DNA of 64,000 bases from Saccharibacillus sp. O23. GTDB lineage: Bacteria > Bacillota > Bacilli > Paenibacillales > Paenibacillaceae. The DNA is taken from positions 1-64,000 of the forward strand of contig NZ_NJDE01000024.1 in assembly GCF_002205895.1 (NCBI RefSeq). Direction: 5' to 3'. A model generated the notes under the pieces. That model had not been told where the DNA came from, searched no databases, and saw only the letters and a list, made by a program, of their open reading frames with translations. A program made the position numbers and the translations under genes. Positions 46,902 to 54,352 of the stretch are shown here, piece after piece; positions within the stretch are counted from its first letter, which is position 1, and each line of letters begins with the position of its first letter.

Positions 46902-47453
46902 CTACGCTTTCGCCGCTCCGCTCTCCGTCTCGCCGCCGGCCGAACCGCCCGTCATGCGTTTGAAACGCAGCAGCATGTTCAAGCGCCAATGCAGGATCAT
47001 GCCGAAAGCGAGGATAAAGAACACGCCGCCGGTCTGCGGCAGGGTGACGAAGCGTTCCACATACCCGTGCAGCGCGAGGCGGATCGCGATCAGCACGACG
47101 AGAATGACCAAGAACGCTTTGGAACGTCTGACGAACAGATCGCTGCCGACCTGCTCGAATTTGGTGCCGAGAATCAGCGGGTAAGCGAACAAGAACCAGC
47201 CGACCAGGAAGGCCGAGAGCGCGCCGATCCACGGGATCTGGATATCGCGGATCACGAACATGAAGAAGCCGGTCGCCATGCCGATCGGCGGCATCATGAT
47301 CTTGCGGGCGCTAAGCGGCCGTTTGCTGGCTTTCATCCGCATGAACAGCGCCATGAACGCCATTCCGGCGAAGAACAAAGTGAACAATACGCTGAGCAGA
47401 ATGGGATTCAACGAAAAAAAGCGATCGAAGATCGAGTTGATCCAGTCTATCAT
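46902..47453 (-). CDS. CcdC-like membrane protein
   Basis: A 183-residue protein with about five helices. RMKASKRPLSARKIMMPPIGMATGFFMF and the following PWIGALSAFLVGWFLFAYPLILGTKFE match the CcdC family (DUF1453), found near cytochrome c maturation genes in Bacillus and of unknown biochemical role. Here it stands alone, without CcdA. LGTKFEQVGSDLFVRRSKAFL is the conserved loop. It has its own terminator at 46793-46826. Confidence 0.75.
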   Translation of the reverse strand: MIDWINSIFDRFFSLNPILLSVLFTLFFAGMAFMALFMRMKASKRPLSARKIMMPPIGMATGFFMFVIRDIQIPWIGALSAFLVGWFLFAYPLILGTKFEQVGSDLFVRRSKAFLVILVVLIAIRLALHGYVERFVTLPQTGGVFFILAFGMILHWRLNMLLRFKRMTGGSAGGETESGAAKA

Positions 47454-47669
47454 CTATAGGCCTCTTCTCTGTAAGGAATCGAAAAACGCGCCGAACGGTC
47501 TGTTCGAACGTCGCGGCGGCGATTTCAGTATACCACAAGGTGCCCCTCCTTTTTAAAGCGCCCGGGCGCGAAGCCGCCATTTTAGGGTAAGATTAAGATA
47601 AGATAGAGAATGGAAACAAATCCCGACGGCTTCCAGCCGTGGAATCTTTCACCGAACGGAGTGGCCGAG

Positions 47670-48053
47670 ATGCCTAACAAAAAAATTCTGATTGCTGAAG
47701 ACGAAATGGTGCTGCGGTTTTTGCTGACGGAAACGCTCGAGGACGAAGGCTACGACATCGACGAAGCGGAAGACGGAAAGCTCGCGATGGACAGTCTGCG
47801 TTACGGCGACTACGATCTGATCATTCTCGACTACATGATGCCCGAAGCGACAGGGATCGAAGTCTGCCGCTGGCTGCGCAGCGAAGGCGGCGTCAACGCG
47901 AACAAACCCGTGATTCTGCTGACGGCGAAAGCCGAAGAGAAAGATCGGAATCTGGCGATGCAGGTCGGGGTGTCCAAATTCATCTCCAAGCCTTTTAGTC
48001 CGATGGAACTGGCCGACGTCGTGCGCGATCTGGTCGAAGGCGGCGTTTTATGA
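47670..48053 (+). CDS. CheY-like single-domain response regulator
   Basis: A 127-residue receiver domain with no output domain. It has acidic E10-D11-E12, the phosphoacceptor in LIILDYMMPEATG (about residue 54) and lysine in KFISKPFSP. The ATG at 47670 follows GGAGTG. It overlaps the hybrid kinase gene (ATGA), so it is probably a phosphate shuttle or sink for that kinase. It is the first gene of the block that ends in the glycosyltransferase at 54333. Confidence 0.9.
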   Translation: MPNKKILIAEDEMVLRFLLTETLEDEGYDIDEAEDGKLAMDSLRYGDYDLIILDYMMPEATGIEVCRWLRSEGGVNANKPVILLTAKAEEKDRNLAMQVGVSKFISKPFSPMELADVVRDLVEGGVL

Positions 48054-51000
48054 GAAGCGCGTCTTCCGGAGGAATGTCGCGCCGGATCGCTTACCGAACG
48101 CTGGCTTTTTTCTTGATTCTCGGCGTATTGCTCGGGACGGCCGAATTGACGGTGCATCGGCAGTACGCCTCGTTATCGGGAGAGCTTGAGGAACGGATCG
48201 AACATATGAACCAGCTGCGGGAAGCGGAGCGGGCTTTTCTGGAATCGGTCTCGTATCTTCGCGCTTACGCGGCTTACGGACGGGAGGATCTGCAAGACCA
48301 GGCGATGTCGGCCCGTACGGATTACGATCGGCTGTTCGGTCAGCTTCGCGATGTCTATAAAGGCGAATCCGAGATCGGCGAATTGGAGGAGCTGAACGCG
48401 AATTTCGATAGCTACTCCATTCAGATGATGCGTTGGATCGCGACCGGGGATCGAGAGCGCATGGCCGATTTGTCGGCCTCTCAAGGAAGTTCGTTGGTGC
48501 GGCAGATGGAAACGGAATTTTCGGATCTGGTCGATCAGCAGCGCAGCCGGATTCTGGAAGTGACGGATCATATCCGTACGTTAGGACGTCTCGTGCTGAT
48601 CGTGCCCGTTCTCGCGCTGATCGCGGCGCTCGTGGCGGCTTTCCTGCTGATTCGTTATCTGAAGAAAGCTTTTATCGCGCCCGTCGTGGCCGCGGAAGCG
48701 GCGGTAGGCCGCATCGAACGCGGAGACCTCGTCGATCCGGGCGACGGCGTTCGGCGCGACGACGAGATCGGACGGCTGCTCGGCGGGATCGGACGGATGG
48801 CGGAAGGCATTCGCAGCCGCCAATCGGAGCTTGAGAACAATCTGCTTCAGATGGAAGAACAGCGCGAAGAATTGGAAGCGCAGAACGACGAGTTGGAAGC
48901 GCAGAACGAGCAAATTCTCGATCAGCGAAGCCGGTTGGAGCAGGCGCTCCAGCGTTTGACCAGCCGAGAGCGTCAGTTGGAAGCGATCAACGTGTACCAG
49001 CAGTCTTTGGTCGGGCTGACGGACTTGAACGATTTTCTGAAACGGGCGATCGGGCAGCTCTTGTTGGTTACCGAGCGCGATGCCGCCATGCTCGTCATGC
49101 GGGACGGCAAGCGCGGCGAACCTGCCGCACGCGAGAAGGGCGAGGCTTCGCGGGATTTCGGGGCGCGGGATGCGCTCCGCGGCGATTCGATTCGTTCGCG
49201 CTTCGGCGAAGAAGGATACGAAATGCTGTACAGCAGCGGGTACCCGCTGGAGGCGCTGGAGAACTTTACCGGCGAGCCGGCGGGCCCCGCGCTGCAAGCG
49301 ATGTTGGCCAATCGTCCTTTGACCCGCCGGCGTCCGGCGTCGGGCGCGGAGGTCGGCGCGCACGGAGCGTATTCGGTCGCCATCGATACGTATTATCCGG
49401 TATACAGCGGAGACGGAGAAGACCGTCCGGCCGGCTTCCTGCTGCTGACGACTTACGGGGATCGCCCCGCGCTGGCAGGGGAAGAAGAGTTGGCGGACGG
49501 CATGGTCCGCCAATTCCTCGGCGCTTTGTTCGCGCAGCTGACCCAATCGGAACGCCAGCGTCAGAGCCGCGAATTGGAACGGCTGAATCGGGAATTGGAG
49601 CAGGAGAAACGCAATCTGAGCCATCAACGCGACGCTACCCAACAGGTGATCGATTCGATCTACGAAGCGCTGGTCGTCTGCTTGCCGTCGGGCGAGATCC
49701 TGATGAGCAACCGGGTAACGGCCGAATTGTTGGACCCGGCCTTCTCGGCGGGAGCCAACTTCGTGGAGGTCATGGAAGAAGTCAACCGGCGTTACGGCAT
49801 CGAGAGCGATGCCGGAAAACGAATCCGAGCGGCGCTGGATAACGGCTTGAACGGTACCAAAGCGCGCTACACGTTCGATCCTCCCGGCCGAACGACCCGT
49901 CATTTCGAAGTCTACGTGCAGCGAATCGAAGACGTGGTCTGGGGGGACGTTCGATTGTTCGTGTTCCGCGACCGGACCGAGGAAGAAGAGAGCAATCGGC
50001 TGCGCGACGAATTCGTCAGCGTCGTCTCTCACGAACTGCGAACGCCGCTCGCGAGCATTCTGGGATTTGCCGAAATCATGCTTCACCGCACGGTCAAACC
50101 GGAACGGGCGCAGAAATATCTCAGCACGATTCACGGCGAGGCGACGCGTTTGTCGGGATTGATCGGCGATTTCCTCGATCTCCAGCGGATCGAAGCCGGC
50201 AAGCAGACTTACCGGATGCTGCCGATCGATCTCAAGGCGCTGACGCGGGACGTGGCGGCTCAGTGGGACGGACGTTCGGGCCACGCCGTTCGCCTGCATC
50301 TGCCGCAAGAAGTCTGCGCGGCACGCAGCGACGGCGATCGCTTGAAGCAGGTGCTGCATAACCTGCTCAGCAACGCGATCAAATATTCGCCGGGCCGGGA
50401 GTTCGTCGACTGTTCGATCCGATACGAGCCGGCCGACGAACAGAGCGGCGGTTCGCAGCCGGAGTCCGCTTCGGGGGATTCGGCCGCCGACGCCGGACGC
50501 TGGATCGTCGAAGTCCGAGATTACGGGCTGGGAATTCCCGAAGAAGCCAAGCCGAAGCTGTTCGGCAAGTTCTATCGGGTAGACAATTCCGACAGGCGGC
50601 AGATCGGAGGCACGGGACTTGGACTTGCGATCGTCAAGGAGATGGTCGAAGCGCTCGGCGGCGAAATCTCGTTCGATTCCGAGCTCGGCGAAGGCAGCAC
50701 GTTCCGGTTCTCGCTGCCGGAGCTGCATTTGCCGTCGCCGGCCGGAACCGTACTGGTATTGGAAGACGATGCCAGCTTGGGGCGGTTGGTCGAAGATTCG
50801 TTCGTCGGGGAAGGGTTGCGCGTGTGCCGATTCGACGAGGCGGAGAGCGCGCTGCTCGCTCTGGAAGCCGCGAAAGAGCAGGGAACGCCTCTGCTGTGCA
50901 TCGTCGATCTGTCTTTGGCCGGCGACCTGAACGGATGGGACTTCATCCGCCGGCTCGCGGCGGACGGAAATCTTCGTCAGGTTCCCGTCATCGTCTCGTC

Positions 51001-51250
51001 GGCGCTCGACCCGCCGGCCGATTACGCGGAAAGCGAAGCAGAGAAGTACCTGCGCAAGCCGTTCAGCGTGCGCGAACTGCTCGAAGTGGGCCTGCGGTTG
51101 ACCGAGAAACCGACCGAGGCTTTGTCGCTTGCGCTCCCCGTGCCGAGCGAATCGTTGGCAAGAGCCGCGCTTCGAACGAACGGACTGGATGCGCAGCAGA
51201 TCGAAGTAAGACCGGACTTCGCGATTATAGAAGTCCGAACGGACGAGTAG
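48050..51250 (+). CDS. hybrid sensor histidine kinase
   Basis: 1066 residues. Helix 1 lies at about 13-32, then a helical extracytoplasmic domain of about 145 residues (CHASE3-like), helix 2 at about 180-202, and HAMP (205-262). A coiled coil (262-310, LEAQNDELEAQNEQIL) and a GAF-like domain (about 325-510) follow, then a second coiled coil and a PAS-like domain (about 540-640). HisKA has H661 in VVSHELRTPL, and HATPase_c ends GGTGLGLAIVKEM. A C-terminal receiver has D953 in CIVDLSLAGD. It probably passes phosphate to the Hpt protein next door. Its stop codon lies inside the left arm of the palindrome at 51249. Confidence 0.92.
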   Translation: MRSASSGGMSRRIAYRTLAFFLILGVLLGTAELTVHRQYASLSGELEERIEHMNQLREAERAFLESVSYLRAYAAYGREDLQDQAMSARTDYDRLFGQLRDVYKGESEIGELEELNANFDSYSIQMMRWIATGDRERMADLSASQGSSLVRQMETEFSDLVDQQRSRILEVTDHIRTLGRLVLIVPVLALIAALVAAFLLIRYLKKAFIAPVVAAEAAVGRIERGDLVDPGDGVRRDDEIGRLLGGIGRMAEGIRSRQSELENNLLQMEEQREELEAQNDELEAQNEQILDQRSRLEQALQRLTSRERQLEAINVYQQSLVGLTDLNDFLKRAIGQLLLVTERDAAMLVMRDGKRGEPAAREKGEASRDFGARDALRGDSIRSRFGEEGYEMLYSSGYPLEALENFTGEPAGPALQAMLANRPLTRRRPASGAEVGAHGAYSVAIDTYYPVYSGDGEDRPAGFLLLTTYGDRPALAGEEELADGMVRQFLGALFAQLTQSERQRQSRELERLNRELEQEKRNLSHQRDATQQVIDSIYEALVVCLPSGEILMSNRVTAELLDPAFSAGANFVEVMEEVNRRYGIESDAGKRIRAALDNGLNGTKARYTFDPPGRTTRHFEVYVQRIEDVVWGDVRLFVFRDRTEEEESNRLRDEFVSVVSHELRTPLASILGFAEIMLHRTVKPERAQKYLSTIHGEATRLSGLIGDFLDLQRIEAGKQTYRMLPIDLKALTRDVAAQWDGRSGHAVRLHLPQEVCAARSDGDRLKQVLHNLLSNAIKYSPGREFVDCSIRYEPADEQSGGSQPESASGDSAADAGRWIVEVRDYGLGIPEEAKPKLFGKFYRVDNSDRRQIGGTGLGLAIVKEMVEALGGEISFDSELGEGSTFRFSLPELHLPSPAGTVLVLEDDASLGRLVEDSFVGEGLRVCRFDEAESALLALEAAKEQGTPLLCIVDLSLAGDLNGWDFIRRLAADGNLRQVPVIVSSALDPPADYAESEAEKYLRKPFSVRELLEVGLRLTEKPTEALSLALPVPSESLARAALRTNGLDAQQIEVRPDFAIIEVRTDE

Positions 51251-51355
51251 TACTCTGTACCAAGCAAAGGTAAGGTTACGCTCGTCCAAAACGCGCTAGA
51301 CCCGTGCGCATTTCGTCCAAACGTAAGCCTATTATTTGACCTGATACAGAGTACT
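51249..51355. repeat. palindromic element between kinase and Hpt-receiver genes
   Basis: Perfect 11-bp end repeats, AGTACTCTGTA (51249-51259) and TACAGAGTACT (51345-51355), enclose AGGTTACGCTCG...CGTAAGCCT and two CGTCCAAA copies. It shares GGTT(T)ACGCTCG-type sequence with the element at 35473. It interrupts an otherwise tightly packed operon and could form a hairpin in the mRNA just before the next ribosome binding site. Confidence 0.75.
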
Positions 51356-51368
51356 AGGGAGGACCCTT

Positions 51369-53255
51369 ATGAATAAATACCAGAAGATGTTTATCGACCA
51401 GACGGGAGAAAATCTGGAGCGCATTTTGCGTCCCGGCGTTCGGACGGACGAGCGGACGGTATATCGCATGATCCATTCGATCAAAGGCACGTCGGGAACG
51501 ATCGATCTGCATGAATGGTATCAAGCTTCCCTGAGATTGTTGGAGCGATTCGACGAACACGGCGATCGCGTTTTCGCGGGGGAAGACTTACACCGGGAGC
51601 TGCATGAATTCGAGGTACTGTTGGAGAAGGCCAGGCAAGAGCGCGCTCGGGAAGACGGGGGATTGCTGCCGCTTCGCGCCGACCGTCCGGATACCAGTCC
51701 TGCCGCCGGAACGGCCGCTTCGAAGCCGGATACGGCGGCAGGAACGGACGAAGAGCGCCGGCCGGCCGTCAGCCTGCGCGAATCGTTGAGCAGGCGCCTC
51801 GGAGCGTCGGATCGTCCGCAGACGCCGAGCGATGGAGAAGCGGCTGCCGCTTCGTCCGCTGCCGCTGCGCCTGCGGCGCAGCCGGGATCGGCAGGCGGCG
51901 CCGCTCAGGTCGGCGGGACCCGCCCCGATCTCGCGGCGCCTGATGCGAATCCGATGAATCCGAGAACGGAGAGTTCGGAATCCGAAGGCACCGTGCTGCT
52001 GCTCGACGACGATGTCGGGCTGCTCGCGTGGCTCAAAGACGTGCTGGAAGAACGAGGATTTACCGTGCTGGCGACGCCCCGCTTCGACAAAGCGGTCGAA
52101 TGGTTCTACGAAAGACTGCCGGATTGCGCGGTGTTGGACGTGTTGATGCCGGAACAGAGCGGCTTCGATCTGATGGAGCGTATCCGCGAATTGTGCGACC
52201 GTTACATGATTCCGGTCGCGTTGATGACGGGCAAGACCGACAGCGCGACCCGCATTCGCGCTTACGAGAGCGGCGTCGACGATTTTCTGACCAAGCCGGT
52301 GAATCCCGACGAATTCGTCGTGCGGATTCGCCGTTTGATCCGCCGCCGCCGCCGGCTTACCGGACAGCTGCTGCTCGATCAGACGACGGGCGCTTACGGC
52401 ATGCCTTTTCTGGAGCGCGAATTGTCCCGGCAGATCGAACTTCTGGACGGTCGGGAAGAGAAGCTTGCGGTCGCGGCGGTCCAACTGGACGGCCTGCGGC
52501 GCCTCAACGAGCGCACGGGCTATCGCAAAGGAGACCGGCTGCTGAAGACTTTCTCGGACGAAGTGCGCAAGCGGCTGCGTCCGCAGGATATTTGGGCGCG
52601 CGACCGGGCCAATCAATTTTTCCTTCTTCAGCCTGGAATCGATCAGGCGCGAAGCAGGGCGTGGTTGAGCGGAATTCTGGAAAATCCGGAACTGCGGGCC
52701 GCGCTCGATGCCGAAGACGTAAGCTGCGTGTACGGCGTAACGGACGCCGGGCCCGGCATGTCCCGGCAGCAGGTGCTGGCCGGGGCGGTCCGCTCGATCG
52801 CCGGCGCAAGAAGAGCAGCCGAAACGGCAGAAGCGCCGGTTTCCGAGGCTTCGCGTCAACTCCGGCTGGCGATCGTGGACGACGACCCGTTGATTCGCAG
52901 CATTTTGGAGAACCAGCTTCAGAGTCTGGAAGAAGAATACGAGTTGGAGATCCGTTCTTTCGCGGACGGCGAAGAGTTCTTGAGCGATCCTTGGCATACG
53001 GGGGGAGCCCGATATCTGCTCATCCTTGATCGGATGATGCCGAGAATGAACGGAATGGAAGTGCTGACGCGACTTCACGGCGGCGGGTACGAATCGATCT
53101 ATACGGTGCTGATGCTGACCGGCGTCGGCGACGAACGAGGAATCGCGGAAGCGATGCGAGCGGGTACCGACGATTATATGACCAAACCTTTCAGTCTGGT
53201 CGAACTCGAAGCGCGGGTTCGCCGCCTGCTCGGAAAGGCGGGCGGCCCGACATGA
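51369..53255 (+). CDS. Hpt - receiver - degenerate GGDEF - receiver signalling protein
   Basis: 628 residues. Residues 1-95 are an Hpt-like domain with H36 in MIHSIKGTSG. A low-complexity linker spans about 96-200. Receiver 1 (about 204-325) has D257 in VLDVLMPEQSG. Residues about 335-490 resemble a GGDEF domain (LLDQTTGAYG, then FLERELSRQ), but the GGDEF signature is RANQF at 413-417, so it should not make cyclic-di-GMP. Receiver 2 (about 497-625) has D554 in LILDRMMPRMNG. GGGAGGA precedes the ATG. It overlaps the HEAT-like gene (ATGA). It is probably the relay hub between the kinase and the polysaccharide machinery. Confidence 0.88.
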   Translation: MNKYQKMFIDQTGENLERILRPGVRTDERTVYRMIHSIKGTSGTIDLHEWYQASLRLLERFDEHGDRVFAGEDLHRELHEFEVLLEKARQERAREDGGLLPLRADRPDTSPAAGTAASKPDTAAGTDEERRPAVSLRESLSRRLGASDRPQTPSDGEAAAASSAAAAPAAQPGSAGGAAQVGGTRPDLAAPDANPMNPRTESSESEGTVLLLDDDVGLLAWLKDVLEERGFTVLATPRFDKAVEWFYERLPDCAVLDVLMPEQSGFDLMERIRELCDRYMIPVALMTGKTDSATRIRAYESGVDDFLTKPVNPDEFVVRIRRLIRRRRRLTGQLLLDQTTGAYGMPFLERELSRQIELLDGREEKLAVAAVQLDGLRRLNERTGYRKGDRLLKTFSDEVRKRLRPQDIWARDRANQFFLLQPGIDQARSRAWLSGILENPELRAALDAEDVSCVYGVTDAGPGMSRQQVLAGAVRSIAGARRAAETAEAPVSEASRQLRLAIVDDDPLIRSILENQLQSLEEEYELEIRSFADGEEFLSDPWHTGGARYLLILDRMMPRMNGMEVLTRLHGGGYESIYTVLMLTGVGDERGIAEAMRAGTDDYMTKPFSLVELEARVRRLLGKAGGPT

Positions 53256-54352
53256 GTGACGCCGGTATGGCTCGCCTGCTCGCGACGGCAGCCGCGGTCT
53301 TGATCCTGCTGATCGCGCTCATCTTGTTCTATCTGGTCGAACGCAAGCTTCTGCGCGCCCGCTATCGGCAGGAAGTGGCTCAAGCGGTCGAATGGTTCGC
53401 GCTGCCGGATTCGCCGCTGTCGGATTATCTCGGCAGCGGCGAACGGACCCGACGGCTGCAAGCTTCGGGCGACGGGCTGCGCCGGGAAGCGCTGGAAGAA
53501 GCGCTGTTGAAGCGCCTGACGGTCAGCGCTTCGCAGACCGAACGCGAACGGATCTATGCGTTCGCGGCGGACTATTTCGGCGAAGAGTACGAAGGTTTGT
53601 TGAACAAGCGCCGTTGGAGCGATCGGATGAACGTGCTGCTGCACATCGAGAAATTCAAGATGTCCGGAGCCAAAGATTCGCTTCTGCGCAGGCTTGAGCG
53701 GCTTCCGGAAAGCCCCAAGCACGACGACGAGCGTTTTCTGCTGATTCGTACGCTGGCATCTCTGCATGCGGAAGAAGCGCTCGACTATCTGGAAGTCGCG
53801 TCGCGAAGGTTCTCCGAACTTCAGCTGCTGCAGATGCTGCGTCCGCTGGACGGAGAGATGCTGGAACGGTTGCTGCGCGATTTCGATCGACTTCCGATCC
53901 GGATTCGCCGCTGCTTGCTGGACACGCTGAGAATCGGCAACGTGCGTACGACCGAAGTCTTGGCGCTGTTCGAGCGCTGCATCCGTTCGGAAGACCGCGA
54001 GACGCGGATCCGGGCATTCAAGGCGTTGGCGAATTTCGGCTATATGACCGAGGAAGCCGCCGATTGGCTGGAGTCTTCGATGGCCCGAAGCGCGGAATTC
54101 GAATGGCCCGAGCGCCTGATGCATGCCCGTTTGGCCGGAGCGGTACGCGAAGAACGATTCGCTCCGCATCTCGAACGCCTGATGGCGGACCCTTCTTACG
54201 AAGTGCGCCGCGAAGCGGCTTCTGCCTTGGCGCAGTATCGCGGCGGCATGGATCGGATCGCCGGAATCGCGAAGGAACATCCGGACCGCTTCGCGCGGGA
54301 CATGGCGGTGGAAACGCTGGAAAGGAGGGCATATGAGCGGAACGTGGGTTGA
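53252..54352 (+). CDS. membrane-anchored HEAT-like helical repeat protein
   Basis: 366 residues. One N-terminal helix (about 7-29) is followed by about 330 residues of regular antiparallel helices, with HEAT-like segments such as RIRAFKALANFGYMTEEAADWLESSM and DPSYEVRREAASALAQYRGGMDRI. There are no catalytic motifs. The topology places the repeats in the cytoplasm. It overlaps the genes on both sides (4 and 20 bases), so it is tightly coupled with the signalling hub and the glycosyltransferase, and may be the scaffold or adaptor between them. I do not recognise it further. Confidence 0.75.
   Translation: MSDAGMARLLATAAAVLILLIALILFYLVERKLLRARYRQEVAQAVEWFALPDSPLSDYLGSGERTRRLQASGDGLRREALEEALLKRLTVSASQTERERIYAFAADYFGEEYEGLLNKRRWSDRMNVLLHIEKFKMSGAKDSLLRRLERLPESPKHDDERFLLIRTLASLHAEEALDYLEVASRRFSELQLLQMLRPLDGEMLERLLRDFDRLPIRIRRCLLDTLRIGNVRTTEVLALFERCIRSEDRETRIRAFKALANFGYMTEEAADWLESSMARSAEFEWPERLMHARLAGAVREERFAPHLERLMADPSYEVRREAASALAQYRGGMDRIAGIAKEHPDRFARDMAVETLERRAYERNVG

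Noticed and set aside
48581-51289. A 902-codon open frame opposite the hybrid kinase, and similar long antisense frames at 690-1907, 1816-3144, 8519-10261, 41497-43326 and 57530-60520
   Set aside because: Long antisense frames are expected in GC-rich coding DNA. Their translations are Arg/Gln/His-rich, lack motifs and ribosome binding sites, and mirror clearly functional genes.
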